DNA of 64,000 nucleotides, taken from contig NZ_JANHKP010000007.1 in the NCBI RefSeq assembly GCF_024497955.1, positions 1 to 64,000 of the forward strand. The letters run 5' to 3'. The position numbers were made by a program, and so were the translations under genes. The notes under the pieces were generated by a model. That model ran no database searches. It was not told the DNA's origin and was given only the letters and a program-made list of their open reading frames with translations. The stretch is from Streptomyces sp. C10-9-1 (GTDB taxonomy: Bacteria; Actinomycetota; Actinomycetes; Streptomycetales; Streptomycetaceae). This document shows positions 7,292-16,154 of the stretch, piece after piece. Numbering within the stretch: the first letter of the stretch is position 1; every line of letters starts with the position of its first letter.

Positions 7292-9463
7292 TCAGGCGGG
7301 GATCAGGTCGCGCAGGTTTTCGAGGGTGATGACCCGGGAGTCCGGGTGCAGCCCCTCGGGGCGTTCGAGACCGACGTACGTCACGGGCTCGTCCGGGGCG
7401 GGCCCGCCGTCCCACGTCTCCACGGTCGTGGTGCCGCGCGACATCAGCCCGACCAGGTGCCCCACCGTCAACTGCTCGCGCTCCACCAGTGCGCGCACCA
7501 CCTTGGAGACCGACACCTGGTTCTCCTCGACCCGGTTGGCCTCGGAGATGCCCTTCAGATACAGGTGCAGCCACTTCGCACGCCACCGGCCGTCGTCCCC
7601 GCGCCGGAAGACCAGCGGCAGCGCCACACGCCCCACTCCGCGCAGCTCCGACGTCATCCGCACCGTGCGGGGCTCGAACGGTCGGCCCTTCTGCTCGCCG
7701 TCGCGGAGCATGAAGCCGAAGAACGACTCCTCGACCTCCTCGAAGCCCTCGCCTGCGTAGATGTTGACCTGCGGGACGATGAAGGTGCCCCGCACCAGGT
7801 CCAGGGACAGGTCGATGAACTCCGAGGCTCCCTCGGGTGCCTCGGTGACGTCACCGGAGTGCACGCCCCCGACCGCGGTGAGGGCCGTGTACGAGAGCCA
7901 GGAGTCGGTGCTGTAGTCGCTGCGCAGGAGCAGGGCCGACAGGTCGTAGTCGGTCCGGTTCCGGGTCTCCTTCCAGTACGTGAAGAACCGCAGCAGCTCG
8001 CCGTCGACCGCCGAGACCGAGCCCCGCGGAAGTACGCGGAACCCGGGTGCGGTCGCCCTGCCGCTGAGCGGGAGCGCGACGTCGAGAACGTCGGGGTCGA
8101 GCAGCAGCCGGTGCGGTGCCGGGAGCCGGCGGCGCATCTCGGCGTCGAGGGCGGCGGCCAGGCGGTCGCGGTCCGCGGCCGGAACGGGGGCCCGGTGGTC
8201 GGGGGCCGCCCAGGCCCGGCCCCGGCGGTTGACGAAGATGCGGGGCTCGCCGCTCTCCCGCTCCCGGTTGTGGAGATGCTCCCGCACCGACAGGACGACC
8301 CGGCCGGAGACCTCGGGAGCGAGTTCCACGGCGGCGGCGACCACCGCGTCCCGCTCCGTCTGGTCCGCGGCGCTGCGCAGCAGGAGGTCCAGGGTGCGGA
8401 ACAGCTTGCCGGGAGCGGACCTGAGCAGCCTCACCGCACCGGTGACGTCCGCGTCGCCGAGCAGCCTCTCGACGCGGCCGTCGAAGGACCGCGCCTCCTT
8501 CTCGCCCCGCGCGACGGCGAACACGTCGGCGGCGTGCGGCCAGCGGGGGTACTCGTGGGGGTGGAGGCGTTCACCGAGCCGCTTGAAGGGCTCCCGGTGC
8601 GCGTGCACGTCGGCGAGCTTGGCCGGGTTGGCCGCGACCACCGCGTCGAGGCCCGCCAGCAGCCGCCGGCGCACCGGGCGCGGCAGGGACCGGAACCGGC
8701 TCGGCTCCTGAAGTGTCACGTCGCCGCCCGACAGTGCGCACGCCAGCCGCAGCACGTCGGTCACCGTGTCGAGCAGGAGGTCGGCACCGACGCCGAGGCG
8801 CGCCTCGTTGACGACCGCCCGGTTCTCGCGGACGGGGATCGACTCGGGCTGGGGGCCGGCCGCGCAGCGCCCGGCGAGGACCTTGAGGTCGGCCAGGTGG
8901 TCATCGCCCAGCGGGGTCGTGCTGCCGGCCAGGGCCAGGTAGAGGGCGGTGAGTTCGTCGTCCAGGCCGCGCCCGAGGTGCAGGACGGTCACCCGGTCGC
9001 CCGCCGATGCGATCAGCTCGTCCTGCGCCGCCAGCATCTCCTCGTAGCTGTGCTGGTAGCGGCCGTACGCGGGGAGGCTGAGCAGGTCCAGCCCCCCGTC
9101 GGCCAGCTGCCTGAGGACGTTCTCGCGCGAGGAGTCGTCGTCGAGCGCCATCGCCACGCACCGCGTCCAGAACTCCTCGGTGCCCGGGACGTTGGCCGGG
9201 AACTCGACGAAGTACGTGTTGTGCCGGACGTGGTCGCCCACCAGCTCGCGCACGGTGCGCAGCGTGCGCGTGGCGGTGTGCAGGACGGCGGCCCCGGACA
9301 GCCCGGACAGCCGCTGAAGCAGCTCCGCCGAGAGTTTGAAGCCCACGGACATCAGCGCCGCGTCGAACTGCCGTGCGGCGGTGGCGCCTTCTCCGGCAGA
9401 GCCCACGGGGGAGGGGAGGCGGAGGGTGTGGCGGACGAGGATGGACTCGGGACTCTGCTCCAT
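7292..9463 (-). CDS. Large TerD-related protein (MXAN_6230/SCO0854-like)
   Basis: 723 residues from ATG 9463. The C-terminal third contains the stretch FFTYWKE, then VHSGDVTEAPEGASEFIDL, then FIVPQVNIYAGEGFEEVEE, which resembles TerD-type calcium-binding beta-sandwich proteins of tellurium-resistance loci. The N-terminal two thirds are alpha-helical with many charged residues and have no motif I can name. There is no signal peptide or membrane segment, so it is cytosolic. A clear ribosome site is missing before the ATG, so a start further upstream or a leaderless message is possible. It stands alone, divergent from the gene at 9788. Family placement is from memory of similar long Streptomyces proteins and is moderate. 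Confidence 0.7.
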   Translation of the reverse strand: MEQSPESILVRHTLRLPSPVGSAGEGATAARQFDAALMSVGFKLSAELLQRLSGLSGAAVLHTATRTLRTVRELVGDHVRHNTYFVEFPANVPGTEEFWTRCVAMALDDDSSRENVLRQLADGGLDLLSLPAYGRYQHSYEEMLAAQDELIASAGDRVTVLHLGRGLDDELTALYLALAGSTTPLGDDHLADLKVLAGRCAAGPQPESIPVRENRAVVNEARLGVGADLLLDTVTDVLRLACALSGGDVTLQEPSRFRSLPRPVRRRLLAGLDAVVAANPAKLADVHAHREPFKRLGERLHPHEYPRWPHAADVFAVARGEKEARSFDGRVERLLGDADVTGAVRLLRSAPGKLFRTLDLLLRSAADQTERDAVVAAAVELAPEVSGRVVLSVREHLHNRERESGEPRIFVNRRGRAWAAPDHRAPVPAADRDRLAAALDAEMRRRLPAPHRLLLDPDVLDVALPLSGRATAPGFRVLPRGSVSAVDGELLRFFTYWKETRNRTDYDLSALLLRSDYSTDSWLSYTALTAVGGVHSGDVTEAPEGASEFIDLSLDLVRGTFIVPQVNIYAGEGFEEVEESFFGFMLRDGEQKGRPFEPRTVRMTSELRGVGRVALPLVFRRGDDGRWRAKWLHLYLKGISEANRVEENQVSVSKVVRALVEREQLTVGHLVGLMSRGTTTVETWDGGPAPDEPVTYVGLERPEGLHPDSRVITLENLRDLIPA

Positions 9464-9787
9464 TCGGGGATGATCGCAGAGCCGAACGGGCGTGCGCACA
9501 GGGGTTTTCCGCCGGTGCTCCGGTGCCGGGTCCGCCGCCGCGGTACCTCCGCCCCCCACCACGCCGCCCTTCGGGCGTGGCCGGTCGCGGTGGGGGGCAC
9601 CACTGGTGGGGCGGCTCCGGACGGCCCGGGACCGGTGCCGCCGCGCCCCGGGCGGTCTCCCGCCGGGGCGCGCTCCGTCGGCCGCCTGCGGGCAGGGGCA
9701 GCTGCGCAGCGGCACGGGCGCGGACCCTGGGGGCGGGCCCGGCGAAAACAGGTCGAGAAGGCGCCCGCCCTCTCCGATCATGCCCGT
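9464..9787. other. 324-bp divergent intergenic region
   Basis: It lies between the starts of the minus-strand TerD-like gene and the plus-strand gene at 9788 and must hold both promoters. It is uniformly GC-rich. I see no convincing -10 or -35 pair and no long perfect inverted repeat. Confidence 0.5.
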
Positions 9788-10300
9788 ATGCCCCTGGACG
9801 AGACCCTCGCACGAGTCGACGCGGACCTGGCCGCAGGCCGCGTCCCCCTCGCGCGGCAGCGCCTGCGCGGACTGGTTTCCTCCTTCCCCGGCGACCTGGC
9901 GCTCCGCCGCCGCCTGGCGGAGGTGTACCGGCTGTACGGGGAGCCCGCGGAGGCCGGGCGCTGGATGTACCTGGAGGCGGACCGGGACGCCGACGAGACC
10001 GCCGCGTTCGAGGCCCGGTACCCGACCCCTCGGGAGCGCATGAGGGCTCTGGCCTGGCGCGGGCCCGAGCCCCAGGGGCACGCGGACTTCGCCGGCCGGC
10101 AGCTGGCTGCGGTGCGCACCGCCTGCTCCGAGGCCACGGGCGGACCGGTCGGCTGGGACACGGCCAACCGGGCCCGGGCCGGCGGGCCGGACACGGGGCG
10201 GCGGGGGTTCACAGGCTTCCTCGCCGGGGCCGGGTGCCTGGTGGCGGCGCTCGCGATGCTGGGGATCTGGGTGAACGGGCTCGTCGCGCTCTTCGGCTGA
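9788..10300 (+). CDS. DUF6584-like protein with C-terminal membrane anchor
   Basis: 170 residues from ATG 9788. The first 70 residues are helical with a TPR-like look: TLARVDADLAAGRVPLARQR, then LALRRRLAEVYRLYGEPAEA. The end, about 145-170, is a single hydrophobic segment (LAGAGCLVAALAMLGIWVNG), giving a tail-anchored arrangement. The N-terminal pattern matches a family of Streptomyces proteins of unknown function that I recall as DUF6584. It faces the lipoprotein gene at 10736 tail to tail. Confidence 0.75.
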   Translation: MPLDETLARVDADLAAGRVPLARQRLRGLVSSFPGDLALRRRLAEVYRLYGEPAEAGRWMYLEADRDADETAAFEARYPTPRERMRALAWRGPEPQGHADFAGRQLAAVRTACSEATGGPVGWDTANRARAGGPDTGRRGFTGFLAGAGCLVAALAMLGIWVNGLVALFG

Positions 10301-10735
10301 GGGCTGTCCCGCGAGCGTGGGTGGATCGGCGCACGGCGTCGGACGCGGTGCGCTGCCAGGGCGGAGGCCGCCCTCGTACCGGGCGGGCGGGCGGGGGGAC
10401 GCGACACCGCGGCGAGGCGCCGTGGCCGCCGTCGCGCCTGCCGGAGGGTGCGGGGCGCGCTCGTGCGCCCCTGGCGGGTTCCGCCCGGTGGGCGCGCCGT
10501 CGGTCCGGTGCGGTGCGGAGGCTCGTGCCGGGGCGCACGGGCCGGGGTCCGGGTCCTGGGGCGGCAACGGGCCGGACGGCCCCGCCCTCCTGCGCGCCTG
10601 GACCGCCGGTGGGCGGCGGCGCCTGCGTGCCGCCCGGCCTTCCCCGCGACGGAGGCCCGCGCGGGAGCGGGCCGCCGGTGGGTGCGCCTCCCGGGCGTGG
10701 GGCCGTCCGCTGGATGCCGACGGCCCCGCGTCCGG
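10301..10735. other. 435-bp convergent intergenic region
   Basis: It lies between the stops of the genes at 9788-10300 (+) and 10736-11764 (-). A 7-bp GC stem with a 6-base loop at 10452-10471 may serve as a terminator. The rest is very GC-rich with no supported gene. Confidence 0.5.
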
Positions 10736-11764
10736 TCAGTACGCGTCGGTGGCGACGCGCAGTTGGCGCAGCAGGCCGCCGTAGTCCTCGTCGTCGTCGC
10801 TGATGAAGATCGGGAAGGCGCCGTCGACCAGGGCGACGCCCTCGACCTTGAGGCCGGAGCTGCGGGCGAGCTGCTGCGGCGGCTCGACCGGGCGGAGGCT
10901 CGCTCCCACGGGTCCGCCCGGGACGGCGGTGGCCGCGTGGTACACGGCGCTGTCGAAGGGGCCGAGGTCACCCGGGTCGTATGCGGACGAGACGTAGAGG
11001 TTGCCCTGGTCGTCGATGTCGAGCCCGGAGGCGGGGCGTGCGCCCGGGGGCTCGGCCGCCGTGAAGGGAAGCGAGGTCCACTTCTTCCCGAACCGGAGCG
11101 TGCCGTCCCTGCCGACCTTCAGGCGGGTCATGTGGATGCGGGTGGTGTCGCTGCCCTCGGCACGCTCGGCGTACACGAAGTAGTCACGGCCGCGGAGCGT
11201 CACCACGGCCGTCGCCTCGACGTTCACCAGCGGCTCGGGGGTCTCGGGCCACGGCGCCGAGCCGGCGATCTCGACGTGGAGGTCCTCGTCCCAGCGGGCG
11301 AGGTAGATGGTGGGGTCGGGGTCGTCGCCGTCGGCGTTGCTCTCCGCGAGCAGGGCCGCGTTGCGGCCCGGGAGCCGGGCGATGCTCTCCAGGTCGTTCG
11401 GGACGCTCGGGAAGGCGACGTCGAGTTCCCGGACGATGATCCCGTCGGTGTCGACGGGAGTCCGCACGATCGACAGGCGCGGCAGGTCGCGCTCGGCGTC
11501 GTTGTCCCGGGCGTCGTGGCAGACGAGGAAGACCTGCTGGGCCTCCTCGCCGCCGCCCTCCCCGGCGGGTGCCTGCTCGGTGGTGAGCCACGCGATGCCG
11601 CTGAACTCGCGCGGCGCCCTGACCTGCCGTTCGGCCGCCGGTGGCGCCCCGGGCGAGCCGACGGTCCCGGAAGGGGCCTCGACGCCGCACGCGGCCAGCG
11701 CGAGCGCGCCCAGCGCCGCGGCGACCGGCAGCAGTCGCCGCCCGGTGAACTGACGTTGCCTCAT
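10736..11764 (-). CDS. Secreted lipoprotein, beta-propeller-like
   Basis: 342 residues from ATG 11764 with AAGGAGGG 3 bp upstream, a strong ribosome site. A basic start (MRQRQFTGRR), a hydrophobic stretch and the lipobox LAAC (about 22-25) mark it as a lipoprotein anchored outside the membrane. The mature part has repeated beta-strand units ending in D-rich loops (GLDIDDQGNLYVSSA, VEGVALVDGAFPIFISDD). This resembles a beta-propeller of the SdiA-regulated or esterase-like phytase type, but no catalytic motif is clear. It is divergent from the DNA leading to staR and has no evident link to that cluster. Confidence 0.75.
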   Translation of the reverse strand: MRQRQFTGRRLLPVAAALGALALAACGVEAPSGTVGSPGAPPAAERQVRAPREFSGIAWLTTEQAPAGEGGGEEAQQVFLVCHDARDNDAERDLPRLSIVRTPVDTDGIIVRELDVAFPSVPNDLESIARLPGRNAALLAESNADGDDPDPTIYLARWDEDLHVEIAGSAPWPETPEPLVNVEATAVVTLRGRDYFVYAERAEGSDTTRIHMTRLKVGRDGTLRFGKKWTSLPFTAAEPPGARPASGLDIDDQGNLYVSSAYDPGDLGPFDSAVYHAATAVPGGPVGASLRPVEPPQQLARSSGLKVEGVALVDGAFPIFISDDDEDYGGLLRQLRVATDAY

Positions 11765-13122
11765 GTGCCCTCCTTCCGGACGGAGTCCGCCGACCGGACC
11801 CGCCCCGGGAAACCTAGGGCTCGCGGCCGTCCGGAACCTGCCGACACCACCGGGATGCCCCTGGAGGAACGGAAGGCCATCCTTTCGGAGGGTGTCCGGT
11901 GGGGTGGGGGCAGGCGGGCGCTCCTCGGCCGCCCCCCGGGCCGGAGCGCTCCTTCCACTCCGGGCGGCCGCGGTGCGGCGGGCCGGACGTCCCGCGGACC
12001 TTGCGGGGCGGGGTTCCGGCCCCGGGAGGTCCCGCCCGAGGGCACAGGGGCGGATTCGCGCCTTCGCCCCCGTCATATTCCAGCCGATTTTCGGTCCGGC
12101 GGACCCGGGGCCGGGGGCAGTCGCCCCCGCCCCGCGCGCAGACTGCCGTCCCCCGGGGCGCGCCCGGTCCCCGGCCAACTGATCCGTCCGTCAGGACGAT
12201 ATCCCCCGGAAAATACGGAGCCCTGGAGGGCGGCCCGACGAACGGTGCACGAAGGAATGGAAGGGCCGGCGCACGATGCAGCACGGCCGAGCGCATTGCA
12301 AGGCGGCGCGCCGACAACGCGAACACACTCGGCCGAATATCCTCCGGAATGCGCGTCAGCGCATATCCCCTTTTCTTTCCCTGCCGGAAGCCAAGAGCCA
12401 ACAGACCAAGGAATGAATGGCCGGATCATTTCTACGGAATACCCGGTTCCCATTCCTGCCACCACCACCTGCCCGCACCGGAAAGATCCGGGCCCGCACC
12501 CTGGGGGCACGCGCGAACACGACGGGAGATCGCCACTCAACAGCAGACCAGAGGCCATGCGCCGCCGCCGGACGGCGCCCGCGCCACTGGGGCCGACGGC
12601 CGCCCGGGCGGAGCGCCGCCCCCTCCGAGCCGGCGTCGGAGCCGGCGATCAGACGAACGAGCACGGGTGGCCGAAACAAGCCCTTCAGGATGCAATACCC
12701 TCACCCCGAACCCACATCATGCCGTACCGATCAAACAGAAAGCGCCTTCCTCCCGCAGCGCTCAACCTGCTGTTCACACGATCGCTTCAGCCTGCACATC
12801 CGGCCAATGCAGAATGCTTGCCGAGTCCCCTGCACCGGTCAGCGACTATCGTGACTCAGGTCACTTCCGTTACGGAACCGCCGACCATATGAGAGCGTTT
12901 TCAAGGATGAGTGCGCAAGGGCATTCCCTTGAGGGAGGGGTGGCGACGTGGTCCGACGAAGACCGAAAGCCCGGTGGGCGCCGCGGTCCGCGTGCCGATG
13001 ACACACCGTCCGCGGCGCCCCTGCCCTCCCGCACCACCCCGCCCGAACGGGCCGCGGGGTGCGGGTCGCCGTCTCGGCGATGCGCCGGTCCCGTCAACTT
13101 CGACATCGTGATACGGAGCGTC
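11765..13122. other. 1.36-kb apparently non-coding region before staR
   Basis: Its right half, about 12180-12900, is less GC-rich than the surroundings. Open frames cross it on both strands but are arginine- or proline-rich without codon bias, ribosome sites or motifs. The reading frame of staR stays open upstream to 12889 and beyond. The region probably holds the lipoprotein promoter, the staR promoter with the inverted repeats at 12851-12877, and another inverted repeat CAAGGG-4-CCCTTG at 12916-12931. Confidence 0.6.
12851..12877. promoter_or_regulatory. Two adjacent palindromes upstream of staR
   Basis: GTGAC-4-GTCAC (12851-12864) is directly followed by TTCCGTTACGGAA (12865-12877), a 13-bp perfect palindrome. 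They lie 246 bp before the chosen staR start and 12 bp before an upstream in-frame ATG at 12889. Perfect palindromes back to back in a promoter region suggest regulator binding sites. Which regulator binds is unknown. Confidence 0.45.
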
Positions 13123-16080
13123 ATGGGTCCTCAGGTACGACCGTTAGCACCGCTGCGCGGCCGGGAGCAGCACCTGGCACAGATCGGCGCGAACCTCCGC
13201 CGGGTGGCGGACTCCCTCCGCAGCAGGGTCGTCGTGGTGGAGGGGCCTCCCGGTGCGGGCAGGACCCGGCTGCTCGCGGAAGCCCTCGAACTCGCCACCC
13301 GGAACGGCTTCGCCGTCGCCGGGGGCCTGCCGCCGGGCGCCGGAGCGCCGTACCCGGGAAGCGGGGCGCCGCACCCCGCGGCCGGGATCTCACCTCCCGG
13401 TGCCGGGGGTCCGGCCCCGGGAGCAGGAGCGGCACCACCAGGCGCCGGGTCACCCGGGCGGGGTGCTCCCCCGATCCGCGGCGGTGTCCGCGCCCGGCCG
13501 CCGGGCGCCCCGGGCGGCACGATCGCCGCACCACCCGGGCAGTCCGCGGTCGAGGCCGTCGCGGTACGCCTGCGCGAGCGGCCTGAGACCGCTCCCGCGC
13601 AGGTCGTGGCGCTCGACGACCTGCATCTGGCCGACCACGCCGCCCTGACAACGTTGTGCGAGCTCATCGCGGATCCCGGGGCCCGGCCGGTCCTGTGGCT
13701 GCTCTCCTTCGCCTCCGCCGGAGACGCGGTCGCGCCGCACCCGGTCCCGGCCTGCCTCGGCAGGCTCCGCCGGGGACTGGGGGCGGACCGGCTGCCGGAG
13801 CTCGGCCCGCTGTCCGGGGACCCGCTGGTCCAACTGGTGGCCGACTGGGCCGGGGCCCCTCCCGATACGGCGCTCCTCGCCCTGGTGGAGAGCGTCGAGG
13901 CCACCCCGCGTGCGGTGATCGACCTGGTGCGCGGGCTCGTCGAGGACGGCGAGGTGTGCGTCCTCGACGGTGCCGCGCGGCTGGGGCCGCCGGACCAGGG
14001 GGCACGTGGGCCCGGGGGCGGCGTGCACCTGCCCGCGCCGGTGCCCCGGCGCCTCTCCGCGCTGGTCCAGCGGGAGCTGCGCTCGCTCTCCGAACCCACC
14101 ATGAAGGCGCTGCGGCTGGCGGCGGTGCTCGGCTCCCCGTTCGCGCCCGAGGACCTCTCCGCCATGCTGGGCGAGGCCCCGGTCGGGCTGCTGGCGGCGG
14201 TGGACGAGGCCGTGGGCCGGGGGCTCCTGGTCTGCGGCGAGCACGACCTGGCGTTCCGCACCGAGCCGATCTGGCGGGTGCTGCTGGACTCCGTACCGCC
14301 CCCCGTCTGCGCGCTGCTGCGCCGGCAGGCGGCCGAGCTGCTGCTGCCGCGCCCCGACGGCGTGGAGCGCGCCGCCCTCCAGCTGGTGCACGTCGCCCAG
14401 CCGGGCAGCACGCAGGAGCTGCGGGCCATCGCCGAGGGGTCCCGGCGGCTCCTGGCCTCCGATCCCTCGACCGCGGCCGCGCTGGCGACCCACTGCATGG
14501 AGCTGCTGCCCCCGGGCAGGACGGAGCACCTGCGCTGTGCGCGGACCGCGGTCGAGGCGCTCACCAGGGCGGGCGACCTGGACCGGGCGATCGCGCTGGC
14601 GCAGGAGACGATCGACGAGGCGGTGCGCTTCGCCGCGCCCTCGCCGGACGCGCTCGCCGAGGACCTCGCCGCCCTGCGGGCGTCGATGTCCACGGCACTG
14701 CTGCTCCTGGGGAACGCGCAGTCGGCCCGCCGCGCCGCGGGCGACGCCCTCGCGGTGCGGGAGGGGGGCCCGCCGCACCGCGAGGCGGTCGTCACCCACC
14801 TCGCGGCCTCCTATCTGACGGGCGACGGCTCGGCCGTGGAGCAGTCCCGCAGGATCCTTTCGGCACCCGACGACCACCCCCGGGCCGTACGGGTCGGGGC
14901 GATGGCCTTCCAGGCCTTCGGCCAGTGGCAGGACGGCCGGGTGGGCGACGCGGTGGGAACGCTGCGCAGGGCGGTGGCGCTCGACCGGGCGGGGGAGGAG
15001 GCGCACGCGGTGGACCCGCGCTGGTTCCTGGCCTTCGCGCTCACCCGGATCGACGAGTACGAGGAGGCCGCGGCGGTCGTCCGCAGCGCCACGCGGTCGG
15101 CGCCCGCCGGGGCGGGGACCCTGGCCGCCACCGTGCCGGCCGTGCTCCGGGCGCCGCTCCACCTCGCCCAGGGGCATCTGGACGAGGCCGAGGAGGCCGC
15201 CCGGGCCGGGGTGGGCGGTGCGGGACCCTGTGTGCCGATGCTGGCGCCGCAGGCGTGGCTGGTGCTGGCCTTCGCGGCACTGCGCCGGGGTGCGCTGGCG
15301 CAGGCCGAGGAGCACGTCAGGACCCTGGAGAAGGACTTCACCCAGCACACCTCCAGCCCCTGGTGGGCCGCACGGGTGCTGCTCAGCGCGCAGCTGGCCG
15401 AGGCGCAGGCGGAGCCCGCGGCGGCGGCCGAGGTCCTGGCGGAGGTGGCGTGCCGCGAGGGTGCGCTGCGCGAACTCGTGCTGGAGGACCCGGCCGCCGC
15501 GGCCTGGTCGGTGCGCTGCGCGCTCGCGGCCGGACGGCCGGAGCTGGCGCGGCAGGTGGTCGAGGCGGCCGAGCTGCTGCGCGCGCGGAACCCGCAGGTG
15601 CGCTCGGTGCTCGCCGCGGCGCTGCACGCGCGGGCGCTGGCCGCCGGGGACGCGCGGGCGCTGGCCCGGGCGGGCGGGCTGCACCGCAACCCGTGGGCGC
15701 GGGCCGCGGCCGCGGAGGACCATGCGGGGCTGCTGCTGGAGAGCGGCGAGGCCGAGCACGCGATCGGTGAACTGGACCGGGCGATGGAGGCCTTCGGGGC
15801 ACTCGGCGGCGACCGGGACGCGGCCCGGGTGCGGGCCCGGCTGCGGGAGCTCGGGGTGCGCCGCCGGCACTGGACGCACGCCAAGCGCCCGGTCTCCGGG
15901 TGGGAGAGCCTGACCAAGACGGAACGGAAGGTGGCCGAGCTGGTGGCCGGCGGCCTCACCAACCGCCAGACCGCGCGCCACCTGTTCATCTCCCCGCACA
16001 CGGTGGGGTTCCACCTGCGGCAGATCTACCGCAAGCTCGGGATACGCTCCCGCACCGCTCTGGTGCGCTTCCGGACCTGA
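13123..16080 (+). CDS. staR: StaR, LuxR-family pathway activator (LAL type)
   Basis: 985 residues. It is a large ATP-binding regulator with a C-terminal LuxR helix-turn-helix (930-985, LTKTERKVAELVAGGLTNRQ then a SPHTV turn). At the N-terminus LRGREQHLAQI (11-21) opens the ATPase domain, with Walker A GPPGAGRT at 41-48 and Walker B VVALDDLH at 161-168. Walker A has Arg where Lys is normal. Between the two motifs lies an insert of about 70 residues rich in Gly, Pro and Ala (69-140). The middle is helical repeats. Start ATG 13123 has GGAG 4 bp upstream, and upstream in-frame starts from 12889 would add only low-complexity sequence. Codon 8 is TTA (13144-13146), so translation probably needs bldA tRNA. 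It is the only regulator in the cluster and by analogy with the known staurosporine cluster activates it. Confidence 0.9.
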   Translation: MGPQVRPLAPLRGREQHLAQIGANLRRVADSLRSRVVVVEGPPGAGRTRLLAEALELATRNGFAVAGGLPPGAGAPYPGSGAPHPAAGISPPGAGGPAPGAGAAPPGAGSPGRGAPPIRGGVRARPPGAPGGTIAAPPGQSAVEAVAVRLRERPETAPAQVVALDDLHLADHAALTTLCELIADPGARPVLWLLSFASAGDAVAPHPVPACLGRLRRGLGADRLPELGPLSGDPLVQLVADWAGAPPDTALLALVESVEATPRAVIDLVRGLVEDGEVCVLDGAARLGPPDQGARGPGGGVHLPAPVPRRLSALVQRELRSLSEPTMKALRLAAVLGSPFAPEDLSAMLGEAPVGLLAAVDEAVGRGLLVCGEHDLAFRTEPIWRVLLDSVPPPVCALLRRQAAELLLPRPDGVERAALQLVHVAQPGSTQELRAIAEGSRRLLASDPSTAAALATHCMELLPPGRTEHLRCARTAVEALTRAGDLDRAIALAQETIDEAVRFAAPSPDALAEDLAALRASMSTALLLLGNAQSARRAAGDALAVREGGPPHREAVVTHLAASYLTGDGSAVEQSRRILSAPDDHPRAVRVGAMAFQAFGQWQDGRVGDAVGTLRRAVALDRAGEEAHAVDPRWFLAFALTRIDEYEEAAAVVRSATRSAPAGAGTLAATVPAVLRAPLHLAQGHLDEAEEAARAGVGGAGPCVPMLAPQAWLVLAFAALRRGALAQAEEHVRTLEKDFTQHTSSPWWAARVLLSAQLAEAQAEPAAAAEVLAEVACREGALRELVLEDPAAAAWSVRCALAAGRPELARQVVEAAELLRARNPQVRSVLAAALHARALAAGDARALARAGGLHRNPWARAAAAEDHAGLLLESGEAEHAIGELDRAMEAFGALGGDRDAARVRARLRELGVRRRHWTHAKRPVSGWESLTKTERKVAELVAGGLTNRQTARHLFISPHTVGFHLRQIYRKLGIRSRTALVRFRT

Positions 16081-16109
16081 GGCCGCCCCGGGCGGGGGCC
16101 GGGGCGGCC
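16081..16109. terminator. Bidirectional terminator between staR and staB
   Basis: A perfect 11-bp GC stem (16081-16091 with 16099-16109) and a 7-base loop, starting right after the staR stop. staB ends at 16155 on the other strand, so it can serve both convergent transcripts. Confidence 0.7.
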
Positions 16110-16154
16110 CGGGCGCACCCGCCCGGGGCGCCTCGCCCCGCCGGTCCCCGCCGC

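Noticed and set aside
10448-12892. 814-codon plus-strand frame across the lipoprotein gene and the region before staR
   Set aside because: It runs antisense to the lipoprotein gene and has no domain, no ribosome site and a low-complexity product.
12889-13122. N-terminal extension of StaR from ATG 12889
   Set aside because: The added 78 residues are low-complexity and the ATG at 13123 has a ribosome site directly before the conserved ATPase start. It is not fully excluded.
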